Below are positions 35,042-44,300 of a stretch of 64,000 nucleotides of DNA, piece by piece. Numbering within the stretch: the first letter of the stretch is position 1; each line of letters begins with the position of its first letter. Location of the stretch: contig NZ_JARGDP010000009.1 in NCBI RefSeq assembly GCF_029210395.1, forward strand, positions 1 through 64,000. The letters are read 5' to 3'. The notes beneath the pieces are model-generated. The model did not search any database. It saw nothing but the letters and a program-made list of their open reading frames with translations, and had not been told where the DNA came from. The DNA is from Petrocella sp. FN5. Its GTDB lineage: Bacteria; Bacillota; Clostridia; Lachnospirales; Vallitaleaceae. The position numbers and the translations under genes were made by a program.

Positions 35042-35297
35042 TATAATTAGAGCAGGTGATTTTATGGAGAGAATATACCCGGCTCAAGCAGCTGGGAACC
35101 TGGTAGATATGATGTTATAATAAAGACTAGGTATAACAAGGCTATATAAAAGTATTACCACCATAGGAAAAGAAAGTTATAAAAGTGACTAAAGTCATTA
35201 AAGAAATGACTTTAGACAATAGTATTGCCCCACGGAATATGGGATAATAGATTTGTGGAGAGATTGTAAAATAATTATCAATCTTGTGGGAGGCATT
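35042..35297 (+). other. Structured non-coding region with small hairpins and an 18-codon frame
   Basis: A TATAAT (35042-35047) is followed by an 18-codon frame (35064-35120; begins MERIYPAQAAG) with AGGTGA upstream. A hairpin CCCGGCT...AGCTGGG (about 35078-35097) lies in it. Further on, a perfect 11-bp hairpin with a 5-nt loop, CTAAAGTCATT / AATGACTTTAG (35189-35215), lacks a T-run. I could not match any riboswitch or RNA family. It may be a leader of the 35298 gene or a small RNA. Confidence 0.35.
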
Positions 35298-35903
35298 ATG
35301 ATCTATACAGAATTTATACTTTATGGTGCGATATTCTATGGCGTCCTGTTATTGCTGATTGTAATCAACAGCATGATACATATACTTAATATTGAAAAAT
35401 ACAATAGTAGAAAAAATCATTTGGCGGTTTTGTGGATTGGTAGTCCACGAACTCAATTACTAATGATTTTTATGATTATTACCAGTCTCATTACAATACA
35501 TAACTATTATCAAGTGAAGAGTTTTAAGGATGTAATTGCCTCAGAGCATACGGCCAGTATTTTTTCGCTAAAGGTAAGTAAAGGTCAGCATGAAGCTTAT
35601 TGGATTAAAGATCCGGTTGTCATTCACGATATTGTAACAACACTTGAGGAGACCATGTATATGCCCTCTTTTAAGGAATCAACCACCATTACAAAAAGTC
35701 CGACACTTGGTGGTGCTATCACTGTGGAGTTTTTAGCAATGGAGATGTTAGATTCTATAACCATAAGTAACAAAGGCATTATATATAATAATAGAACGGG
35801 ACAAGCTTATGGTGTTTCGAGTCTGAATCTTTTTGAGTGTATACATAGTAGTGTTGATTTTGGTATACAAAGTGAAATCGAAAAAAAGAATAGATTATTT
35901 TAA
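35298..35903 (+). CDS. Membrane protein of unknown function, two N-terminal spans
   Basis: The 201-residue product has two hydrophobic helices (about 5-27 and 55-76) and an extracytoplasmic-type soluble domain (about 80-200; VSKGQHEAYWIKDPVVIHDIV and SPTLGGAITVEFLAMEML). I do not recognise a family. The ATG at 35298 follows GGGAGG, which decides against a longer frame from 35253. A terminator follows about 80 nt after the stop, and a long structured leader precedes it. Confidence 0.6.
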   Translation: MIYTEFILYGAIFYGVLLLLIVINSMIHILNIEKYNSRKNHLAVLWIGSPRTQLLMIFMIITSLITIHNYYQVKSFKDVIASEHTASIFSLKVSKGQHEAYWIKDPVVIHDIVTTLEETMYMPSFKESTTITKSPTLGGAITVEFLAMEMLDSITISNKGIIYNNRTGQAYGVSSLNLFECIHSSVDFGIQSEIEKKNRLF

Positions 35904-35981
35904 GAATTGGTTAATAGTTTTAAAACTAAATGGTTGAGCTTAGAAAATTTTGTGTTGATCTTTTAACCAATACAGGAATCC

Positions 35982-36025
35982 AAAAGTAACAGTCGATGAT
36001 AAATATCATGGATCGTTACTTTTTT
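35982..36025 (+). terminator. Terminator downstream of the 35298 gene
   Basis: AAAAGTAAC pairs with GTTACTTTTTT, with an inner GATGAT/ATCAT stem, and a T-run follows. Confidence 0.7.
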
Positions 36026-36061
36026 CTTGTCCGTGATTTGACACTAGGGTCTTTCCTTGTT

Positions 36062-36123
36062 AGAATTGGAAAGACGTCTAAAGAGACTTCATGCTTTCCA
36101 ATTCTTAACAGCTATAGTATAAT
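36062..36123 (+). promoter_or_regulatory. glnS promoter with an overlapping 12-bp inverted repeat
   Basis: TTTCCA (36095-36100), a 17-nt spacer and TATAAT (36118-36123) form the likely promoter. A perfect 12-bp inverted repeat, AGAATTGGAAAG (36062-36073) and CTTTCCAATTCT (36094-36105), places its right arm on the -35 box, as a repressor operator would. It could instead form a hairpin in a transcript that starts further upstream. Confidence 0.4.
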
Positions 36124-36199
36124 AGGAATGCTACAGAGAATGATTACACTAAGAAAAAATCAACAATGGTTAAATAATAAATGGCTAAGGAGTCCGTCT

Positions 36200-37846
36200 A
36201 TGAGTGAAAACAATGCATTGAATTTTGTTGACAGATTGGTATTTGAGGATAAAGAAAACAGAAAAATAGACAAAGTCGTTACCAGATTTCCCCCAGAGCC
36301 AAATGGCTACTTGCATATTGGGAGTGCTTATGCTATTAATATCAGCTATGGTATTGCAAAAAAATATGGTGGTCAATTTAATTTGAGATTTGATGATACC
36401 AATCCAATGAAAGAGGATATGGAATATGTTCATGCTATTATAGAAGATATGGAATGGCTTGGTTGCGATTATGGCAACGCGGCTTTCTTTGGTTCAGACT
36501 ATTCAAAGCAAATCTATGATTATGCCATTGATCTAATAAAAAATGAAAAAGCCTATGTTTGTGATTTGAACATGGAAGAAATGCGTGCCTATCGTGGCAC
36601 ATTGACAGAACCAGGAAAGAATAGTCCCTATAGGGAGCGTTCAACGGAAGAGAACTTAAAGCTGTTTGAAGATATGCGACAGGGTTTGGTGGACGAAGGT
36701 GTGCGTGTCCTAAGGGCTAAAATAGACATGGAAAATCCAAATCTTATCCTTAGAGACCCGGTTATTTATCGTGTATTGAAGGAAAAACACTATAGAACCG
36801 GAAATGAATGGTGCATTTATCCTATGTATGATTTTGCCCATCCAATTCAAGACTATATTGAAGGGGTTACTCATTCCTTATGCTCAAATGAGTTCATTAA
36901 TCATAGACCATTGTATGATTGGGTGCTAAGTGCCCTTGATTTGAAAGGCGTATTACCACGGCAAATTGAGTTTGGAAGATTAAACCTTACGGGTGTGGTG
37001 ACATCGAAACGCTACCTGAAGCAATTGGTTGATAGTGGTATATTGGATGGTTGGGATGATCCTAGGTTACCTACTATTAAAGGTCTTAGGCGTCGTGGCG
37101 TCACAAAGGAAGCTATATTTGACTTCTTGAATGAAATTGGTGTGCCGAAAACATCAACAACTGTAGACTACAAAATGTTGGAACACTTTGTTCGACAAGA
37201 CTTGAAAGAAAAAGTAAAATGTTTAATGATGGTACAAAATCCTTTAAAAGTTGTCATTACAAATCTTGAAGAAATGGAATATGTGGATGTTGATAATCAT
37301 TTCTCTAATCCGGATTTTGGTTCACGAAAGTTGCCATTTACAAAAGAGCTTTTTATTGAAGGGGAAGATTTTTGTGAACAGCCGTCAAAGAAATTCAAGA
37401 GGTTATCTCCGGGAGAAGAAGTCAGGTTAAGGTCGGCATATTTCATAAAATGTAATGAAGTCATTAAAGATGATAAGGGCGAAGTAGTAGAACTTCGATG
37501 TACTTATGATCCTGCAACCAAAAGTGGGTCCGGCTTTAATGAAAGAAAGCCAAAGGGCACCATTCACTGGTTAAGTGCCTTAGATGCTACAAGATGTACG
37601 GTTAGAATTTATGAAGATTTATTTTTGGATGAACCAAGTGATGATAAGCTTATTGAATCTATTAATATGAGTTCAAAAAAAATATATGAAGATGCACTGG
37701 TTGAAAGCTCAATTAAAGATTTTATTAATCAAGGAGAAAAACGCTTTCAGTTTATTCGAAATGGGTATTATGTTGTTGACAAACATCTAACAACAAATGA
37801 GCAATTGGTTATGAATCAAATTGTTTCATTAAAGAGCAGTTTTTAA
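36200..37846 (+). CDS. glnS: Glutamine--tRNA ligase with a variant HIGH motif
   Basis: The 548-residue product has the length and all landmarks of GlnRS, including FPPEPNGYLHIG, LRFDDTNPMKE, YRGTLTEPGKNSPYR, and EWCIYPMYDFAHPIQDYIEG (a tRNA/glutamine-recognition block). The C-terminal beta-barrels are present (GFNERKPKGTIHWLS). Two class I signature positions differ: HIGH reads HIGS and the usual VMSKRKL reads VTSKRYL. The rest is well conserved, so the enzyme is probably active, although the change at the second His of HIGH deserves a test. The ATG at 36200 follows AAGGAG; a longer frame from 35996 covers the promoter and is rejected. Confidence 0.88.
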   Translation: MSENNALNFVDRLVFEDKENRKIDKVVTRFPPEPNGYLHIGSAYAINISYGIAKKYGGQFNLRFDDTNPMKEDMEYVHAIIEDMEWLGCDYGNAAFFGSDYSKQIYDYAIDLIKNEKAYVCDLNMEEMRAYRGTLTEPGKNSPYRERSTEENLKLFEDMRQGLVDEGVRVLRAKIDMENPNLILRDPVIYRVLKEKHYRTGNEWCIYPMYDFAHPIQDYIEGVTHSLCSNEFINHRPLYDWVLSALDLKGVLPRQIEFGRLNLTGVVTSKRYLKQLVDSGILDGWDDPRLPTIKGLRRRGVTKEAIFDFLNEIGVPKTSTTVDYKMLEHFVRQDLKEKVKCLMMVQNPLKVVITNLEEMEYVDVDNHFSNPDFGSRKLPFTKELFIEGEDFCEQPSKKFKRLSPGEEVRLRSAYFIKCNEVIKDDKGEVVELRCTYDPATKSGSGFNERKPKGTIHWLSALDATRCTVRIYEDLFLDEPSDDKLIESINMSSKKIYEDALVESSIKDFINQGEKRFQFIRNGYYVVDKHLTTNEQLVMNQIVSLKSSF

Positions 37847-37909
37847 TTTATCAAAAGTAAAAAGGTACAGTTTTGGAGCAACCATGAATAGATCAATAAG
37901 GAGTACACA

Positions 37910-38758
37910 ATGGAGTCGATATTTTCAGATTTAGGAACCTTTGGATTAAATAGTAATCAACCCTTGGATTTTCATGGAAAAGCGAAAGATGAAAAACCGG
38001 TAAAAAAAGAAATACAGGCAAAGAAGACAAAACAGCTGGTATTTGATAGAAAAGTCAAATGTCCGGTTTGTGACCATGAATTCTTATCAAAAACGGTGAA
38101 ATCAAGCATCAATAGGTTTGAGAGAACCAGCCTGACACTACGCCCCATTTATTCAAAAATCGATCCATTGATTTATGATGTTATTCAATGCAATTCATGT
38201 GGTTATGCAGCTTTAAATACTACCTATAACAAAATTTCCGAGCGTCAAATCAAGACCATAAAAGAACAAATATCATCCAAGTTCATACCTAAGGAAGAGC
38301 CTAAGGATTATGATTATAAAACGGCATTGATTAACAATAAGCTTGCTCTATATAATGCCATCGTTATGGGATCTAGAAGTGTCAACAAAGCTTATCTTTG
38401 TCTTAGAATTTCGTGGATTATTGACGGATACTTGGAAACAATTGAAGAAGACAAAAAAGAGTCATTAACGCTTGAGCGCCTTAATTTTATAAAAAATGCT
38501 TACACCGGTTTTCTTGAAGCTTATGAGACCATCAGCTTTCCAGTTTTTGGTATGAATCAACCGACGTACTATTACTTATTAGGTGTTTTGGCTTTTGAAT
38601 TAGGCGACTATAGTCATTCAAAACGCTGGCTATCAAAAGTAATGGTCGGAGAAGATAGCCAACAGAGGTTAAAAGACAAAGCACGAGATGTTAAAGATTT
38701 GGTTAATCAAAAAATAAAAGAAGAAAAAGAAGGCCAGTCTAGTGAAGGAAAGCCATAA
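37910..38758 (+). CDS. DUF2225-type zinc-binding protein
   Basis: This 282-residue protein has two CxxC pairs (KCPVCDHEF at about 49-57 and QCNSCGYAA at about 96-104) in a DUF2225-like N-terminal domain, and a helical C-terminal half with a TPR-like pair (YYYLLGVLAFELGDYSHSKRW). DUF2225 proteins are common in Firmicutes and have no settled function. The N-terminal 45 residues are charged and likely flexible. Its last 20 nt overlap the convergent DUF1294-like gene on the minus strand. Confidence 0.82.
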   Translation: MESIFSDLGTFGLNSNQPLDFHGKAKDEKPVKKEIQAKKTKQLVFDRKVKCPVCDHEFLSKTVKSSINRFERTSLTLRPIYSKIDPLIYDVIQCNSCGYAALNTTYNKISERQIKTIKEQISSKFIPKEEPKDYDYKTALINNKLALYNAIVMGSRSVNKAYLCLRISWIIDGYLETIEEDKKESLTLERLNFIKNAYTGFLEAYETISFPVFGMNQPTYYYLLGVLAFELGDYSHSKRWLSKVMVGEDSQQRLKDKARDVKDLVNQKIKEEKEGQSSEGKP

Positions 38759-39011
38759 AAAGACCGATGAGAATCAGTTGAACAATGGCAAAAAAAGGAA
38801 TACCGACATAAAATCTAGGCTTTTTGACTTTGTGGCGAAAGAGCTTCATGCCAAGTAAAGAGCCAAATGGTCCCAACATAGATAAGCTCAATAATTTTTT
38901 CTCGGAAATACGCCATTCATTATTTACGGCCTTTATTTTATCAATGCCGTAAAGCGCAAAGGTAAAGCAATTAATTACTGCAATGGTGATTAGTAGGAAG
39001 TTGTCAATCAA
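38739..39011 (-). CDS. DUF1294-like small membrane protein
   Basis: The 90-residue product has three hydrophobic stretches and the DUF1294 core FALYGIDKIKAVNNEWRIS, LLSLSMLGPFGSLLGMKLFRHK and KPRFYVGIPFF. These proteins are small integral membrane proteins of unknown function. I chose the TTG at 39011 (minus strand) because AGAGGAG lies upstream of it, which gives the usual family start; a longer frame to 39071 has no ribosome binding site. The gene overlaps the convergent DUF2225-type gene by 20 nt. Confidence 0.75.
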   Translation of the reverse strand: MIDNFLLITIAVINCFTFALYGIDKIKAVNNEWRISEKKLLSLSMLGPFGSLLGMKLFRHKVKKPRFYVGIPFFAIVQLILIGLFMAFLH

Positions 39012-39087
39012 AGTGGTTGCTCCTCTCAGTAAATCTAAATTGATTATAGCGAATTCATATAAAAAAAGCAAACACTACGATATTATG

Positions 39088-39131
39088 AAAATGAGACTTA
39101 CGGTGAAGTAATCACATTAAGTCTCATTTTT
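39088..39131 (+). terminator. Terminator upstream of ppk2
   Basis: AAAATGAGACTTA pairs with TAAGTCTCATTTTT. It would end + strand read-through before ppk2; it lies upstream of the minus-strand DUF1294-like gene. Confidence 0.7.
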
Positions 39132-39205
39132 ATTGTTTTATTGATATGGATAGTATGTTAAAATAATAGTAACAGGTAAAGATGCTTTAGTTAGGGGGGT
39201 AAGCT

Positions 39206-40021
39206 TTGAGTGATAAGAAGAAAAAAATATCAAAAAAGGTGTATTTAAAAAAACTTGAAGAACTTCAAGTGGAATTAGTAAAACTGCAAGAATGGGTAAA
39301 AGCAAAAGGACTTAGGGTTGTTGTAGTTTTTGAAGGCAGAGATGCCGCAGGAAAAGGTGGTGTCATTAAACGCATTACTGAGAAGCTTAATCCTCGTGTT
39401 TGTAGAGTAGTAGCCCTTGGGATACCTACTGAAAAAGAAAAGTCTCAATGGTATTTTCAAAGATATGTACCTCACCTTCCTGCAGCTGGAGAAATAGTAC
39501 TTTTTGACCGTAGTTGGTATAATAGAGCCGGAGTGGAGCGTGTCATGGGCTTTTGTACAGAAGAAGAATATCAGGAGTTCTTAAGAAGTGCCCCTGAATA
39601 TGAAAAAATGTTAGTGCGCTCAGGTATTATATTAATTAAATACTGGTTTTCAGTCAGTGATGATGAACAGGAAAATAGATTCCAAGATCGCATCAATGAC
39701 CCTACAAAACGGTGGAAGATTAGTCCTATGGATGTAGAATCCAGGAAGTTTTGGGTGGAGTATTCTAGGGCAAAAGATACGATGTTTGCTTATACAGACA
39801 TTAAGCAGGCACCTTGGTATGTGGTAGATGCAGATATTAAAAAACATGCACGTATCAATTGTATATCGCATTTATTAAGCAAAATTGAATATCAAGATTT
39901 GACGCCAGAAAAAATCAAGTTACCGGAAAGACAAAAAGAGACCAATTACATACGACCACCATTTGAGGAACAGACATTGGTGCCGGATGTTGCCAAAACT
40001 TTAATTAAAGACAAATCATAA
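39206..40021 (+). CDS. ppk2: Polyphosphate kinase 2
   Basis: PPK2 transfers phosphate between polyphosphate and nucleotides, usually to make NTP or NDP. The 271-residue product has the single PPK2 domain with Walker A in FEGRDAAGKGGVIKR (about 42-56), the Walker B and lid region LFDRSWYNRAGVERVMGFC, and the conserved SDDEQENRFQDRINDP-RWKISPMD segment. The TTG start at 39206 is preceded by a run of six G (GGGGGG). Class (AMP or ADP substrate) cannot be settled from sequence by eye. It has its own terminators on both sides. Confidence 0.92.
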   Translation: MSDKKKKISKKVYLKKLEELQVELVKLQEWVKAKGLRVVVVFEGRDAAGKGGVIKRITEKLNPRVCRVVALGIPTEKEKSQWYFQRYVPHLPAAGEIVLFDRSWYNRAGVERVMGFCTEEEYQEFLRSAPEYEKMLVRSGIILIKYWFSVSDDEQENRFQDRINDPTKRWKISPMDVESRKFWVEYSRAKDTMFAYTDIKQAPWYVVDADIKKHARINCISHLLSKIEYQDLTPEKIKLPERQKETNYIRPPFEEQTLVPDVAKTLIKDKS

Positions 40022-40034
40022 AGTTATATATTAG

Positions 40035-40059
40035 AAAAGTGGCTTTGCCACTTTTTTTC
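40035..40059 (+). terminator. Terminator of ppk2
   Basis: AAAAGTGGC and GCCACTTTTTTT form a tight stem with a 3-nt loop and a T-run. Confidence 0.88.
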
Positions 40060-40118
40060 TTTACCATATTGTTTTGGCGCCTTAACCATACCATAACTTA
40101 AAAAACAACAAAAAAACC

Positions 40119-40147
40119 TTGTCAAGGGGTACTGAAATCATTATAAT
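40119..40147 (+). promoter_or_regulatory. Sigma-A promoter of the DAHP synthase gene
   Basis: TTGTCA (40119-40124), a 17-nt spacer and TATAAT (40142-40147), 86 nt before the start codon. Confidence 0.65.
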
Positions 40148-40232
40148 AATGGAAATTGAACAATTAATAAATGAATGTGTTAAAATGACTTTAATCAAAC
40201 GTTCAAGTTTATGAGGAAATGAGGAATAAAAA

Positions 40233-41261
40233 ATGAGTTTTAATTTTGTACAGGAAATACCTTCATCAAATGAAATTATAGAATTGTTACCTTTGTCTGA
40301 AAAGGGGCATAAAATAAAAACTGAAAGGGACCGAATCATTAAAAATATATTCGAAGGAAAAGATTCACGTTTCATTTTAATTATAGGCCCTTGTTCAGCG
40401 GACAATGAAACAGCTGTTATTGATTATGTAAAACGTTTAAGCCATATTCAAAAAGAGGTAGAAGACAAGATTGTCATCATTCCGAGGATATATACCAACA
40501 AGCCCAGAACCACAGGAGAGGGTTATAAAGGCATGGTCCATCAACCGGATGCCAATAAGGAATCTAATATGGTAGAAGGCATTAAAGCCATCAGGAAACT
40601 GCATATTAGAGCTATAGAAGAAGCAGGTTTATCTTGTGCAGATGAGATGCTGTATCCGGACAATTATGCCTATCTTGAAGACTTATTAAGCTATGTTGCT
40701 ATAGGTGCTAGATCAGTAGAAAATCAACAACACCGTTTGACCATTAGCGGACTGGAAATTCCGTCAGGCATGAAGAACCCAACCAGCGGTGATTTATCGG
40801 TCATGTTAAACGCCATTAAAGCAGGTCAGATAGAGCATACCTTTATTTATAGAGGATGGGAAGTAGCAACATCTGGGAATCCCCTTACCCATTCTATCAT
40901 GCGTGGTTATGTTGACCAATATGGCAGAAGTTTTCCTAACTATCATTATGAGGATATTCGTCATCTGATCAAGTTGTATGAAGAAAGAGAGCTACAACAT
41001 CCTAGTGTGATTATAGACTTAAATCATGCCAATTCGAACAAACACTACGAAGAACAACCACGTATTGCTTATGAAGTCATAAGGAATCGCCACTATGATG
41101 CTGACTTTAAGAAGTACGTCAAAGGTTTGATGATAGAAAGCTATATTGAAGAAGGCGCTCAAGGAATAGATGGGGGCGTTTATGGTAAATCTATAACAGA
41201 TCCTTGCCTAGGTTGGGAAGCTTCTGAAGCACTGATTAGAGAAATTGCTAGGAAGTTATAG
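40233..41261 (+). CDS. aroF: 3-deoxy-7-phosphoheptulonate (DAHP) synthase, AroF/G/H type
   Basis: DAHP synthase condenses PEP and erythrose-4-phosphate, the entry to the shikimate pathway. The 342-residue product is a class I-alpha enzyme: LIIGPCSADNE, PRIYTNKPRTTGEGYKG, GARSVENQQHR, EIPSGMKNPTSGD, IDLNHANSNKHYEEQPR, and IEEGAQG. The N-terminal 40 residues hold the regulatory extension of feedback-inhibited AroF/G/H enzymes. No other shikimate genes are nearby, so the feedback amino acid is not predictable. Confidence 0.93.
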   Translation: MSFNFVQEIPSSNEIIELLPLSEKGHKIKTERDRIIKNIFEGKDSRFILIIGPCSADNETAVIDYVKRLSHIQKEVEDKIVIIPRIYTNKPRTTGEGYKGMVHQPDANKESNMVEGIKAIRKLHIRAIEEAGLSCADEMLYPDNYAYLEDLLSYVAIGARSVENQQHRLTISGLEIPSGMKNPTSGDLSVMLNAIKAGQIEHTFIYRGWEVATSGNPLTHSIMRGYVDQYGRSFPNYHYEDIRHLIKLYEERELQHPSVIIDLNHANSNKHYEEQPRIAYEVIRNRHYDADFKKYVKGLMIESYIEEGAQGIDGGVYGKSITDPCLGWEASEALIREIARKL

Positions 41262-41310
41262 ATGCTATAATAAAGAACGGGCTGATTCAAACTAAGTAGC
41301 AAAACCTTTA

Positions 41311-44300
41311 TTATTTTGGTTCTGAGTCAAAAAGATTTTGAAGCTCGTGGGCAGACAATTTATTGATAAATGTTTCGCCGGGCTTAATCACATGTTCAAT
41401 TAGATTTTGCTTTTTTTGCTGCAAGGTAAATATTTTTTCTTCTATGGTACCGGCGGTGATTAATTTGTAAACCTGAACACATTTTTTTTGACCGATACGA
41501 TAGACACGGTCTGTTGCTTGATTTTCAACAGCTGGATTCCACCAAGGGTCAACATGAATGACAACATCAGCGCCGGTCAGGTTAAGGCCGGTTCCGCCGG
41601 CTTTAAGAGAAATCAAGAAAACACTATGGAAGCCTGTATTAAAATCATGGACCATCTCCTGTCTTTTATTAGGCGGCACAGAGCCATCAAGATAATAGGA
41701 TTCGATTTTATGCTTATCCAATAAGGTCTGAATCATACCTAACATAGATGTGAACTGAGAAAAAATCAACATACGATGGCCACTTTCAATACTATCCATA
41801 ACCAATTCTAGAAGTAGGTCCATTTTAGAAGACCCATGAGTATACTGATCGATGAACAAGGATGGATGGCAACAAATCTGGCGTAACCGCATGAGAATTG
41901 ACAGGATTTTCATATTTTTTTGGCCACCGGATAAATACTTAAAGCTTTCCATTTCCATTTTTGCTTTTTCAATATAAGCCATATATATTTTTTTCTGATG
42001 TTTATTTAGTTCGATGGTGACCTTTGTTTCAATTTTGGGTGGTAGCTCTTTCAAAACATCTTGTTTGATTCTTCTAAGGATGAAAGGCGCAATCATTTGA
42101 TTAAGCTGTTTTAAACAATGATGATTATTATCTTTAGTGATAGGACGTTCATAGGTTTTAGCAAAGTAACTGGCGCTGCCTAGAAAGCCGGGCAAAATAA
42201 AATCAAAAATAGACCACAACTCAGTCAGAGTATTTTCTATAGGTGTACCTGTTAAAGCAAAACGGTGTAAGGCGTTTATGTGTTTGACGGCAATAGCGTT
42301 TTGAGATTTTGGGTTTTTGATATGTTGTGCCTCATCAATAATACAAAACATGAAAGTTTGTTTATAATGGTGTAAGTCTCTTTTAAGTGCTCCATAGGAG
42401 GTGATGATGATGACATCATTACAAAGACTTTCGATTTGCTCAATGCGTTCATTTTTGCTTCCGGAGACGACAATGGTTTTTTGGTTAGGGGCAAATTTAC
42501 GAACTTCTTCTTCCCAATTATAGAGTAATGATGTTGGTGCGATAACAAGTGAAGGTAAGCTGGCAACATGACTTGTCATAAGGGTTATGGCCTGTAATGT
42601 TTTGCCAAGTCCCATATCATCCGCTAAAATACCACCTAATCCATAAGAAGTGAGAGCACTAAGCCAACGATATCCGGTTTTTTGGTAATCTCTTAGTATG
42701 GCATCAAGAGGCTTTGGCACCTCAATAAAATAGTTTTCAGGATTTTGAATAGCGTTTAATAGCTTTTTATAGGCCTGATTATAATGAACTGTTTGCGTGC
42801 TGCTCATAAGGTGATCTAAGAAGAAGGCATGATGTCCGGGTAGGCTTAAAGTGCTACTTCCTTGATTTGAATTTATAATGGGATAGTGGCTGTCAAGAAC
42901 ACTCATTTGGTGAGCTAAGGCATCCTGTATTTTGAAAAAACTACCATCGGATAATTTAAAGTATCGCTTTTTTTCGACAATGGCTTTTAAAAGTATGAAG
43001 ATTTCGTCTTGACTTATACCTTCCATTTCAAAACTTAGATCCAGTAGATTAGAGCTACCCTTGTAGGCGATAGAAGCGCTAAGCTGTTTCTCAGACTTTA
43101 AGTAGGTATCTTTAAAAGAATCGGAATAATAAAGCGTTCCAAGTTTTTGAAGTTTTGGTAGAATTTGGTCGATGAAATAAAATTGGTCATCTTCGGAAGC
43201 ATAGGTTAAGAATCCTTGAGAATCTATTGCGTGAGGGGTATCTTTTAGTAACTGCAAAATACGTTGCTCAATATTCAACTGTCTAAAAACAATCTGGTCA
43301 CCTAAGTCAGGATCGATTTCAGGATAAAGACCAAACTCATGAGGACCATAGATGAAGTAGGCCCTAAGCTTAAGTTGGTCATGATTTTTATCCAAATAGA
43401 TTTTTGATTCCAAAGGGTAACGCAATATTTTTTGAGCAATAGTGGGTTCAAGGGTTACATAACCTACCATTTCAAGAACAGGCAGGATTTGATTCATAAC
43501 ATTATGTAGATGGTCATATTGAATATCTAAGGACTTATCACTGAAGTATGTATAAAAAAGTTTAAAAGCATCGGCTTTAATGGCGGATAAAGAACTGATT
43601 TGATTGTTATAAAAGGCGAATGAATAGTCTTCTGTTAAGGGGAAGTAGATATCATAAGCATTTACAGAGATGATATAATGACCTGCATCATCAGTCAAAT
43701 AAAGATCAATTTCTAAATGGTCTATGATGTCCTGGTCTTTAAAAAGCATACCATCATAATCTAAGTGAAATGACTTATTCTTTAGAAGTTCCAATAAACG
43801 TTTTAAATAGGTATCTGGTAATATTTGATAAGACGCCTTAATTGGTGTGGATACCAAGCTCTGACGTTTTGGTAATAAGAAGAGTCTTGTTTTATAAAAA
43901 TCATATAGTAAAGCGATAAGCTTGTAGTCTTCATCTGTAAACCCAAAAGACTCCGAATCGTAGGTTAAGGTTTTTGATAGCTCATAGGTATGTTTCTCCA
44001 TTACCGCATAAACGAAAGACTCAATATTTTTAACCACGTAGGTTTGATAGAGCCCTACTTTAAGTGAGATGGCAGATTGAAGAGTTTTGTGATAAGCATC
44101 TTTTGGGTGTAAAGTGACTTCTAGATTTAGCAGTGTAAGCTGGTTTGAGGTTGTAGGCTGAAACAATACTTGTTCAAAGGACTGGAACATTTTCAAGGTT
44201 TGATTCTGAGTAAGATCAAGAGTCAAAGACTCTTTTTTATATAGGATGTATAATAAGGCCGCTAGGGTGTGAATACAAGGTTGAACATCATAACAAGTGC

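Noticed and set aside
35996-36199. A 68-residue N-terminal extension of GlnRS
   Set aside because: It covers the promoter and terminator DNA and does not resemble GlnRS; the ATG at 36200 has AAGGAG.
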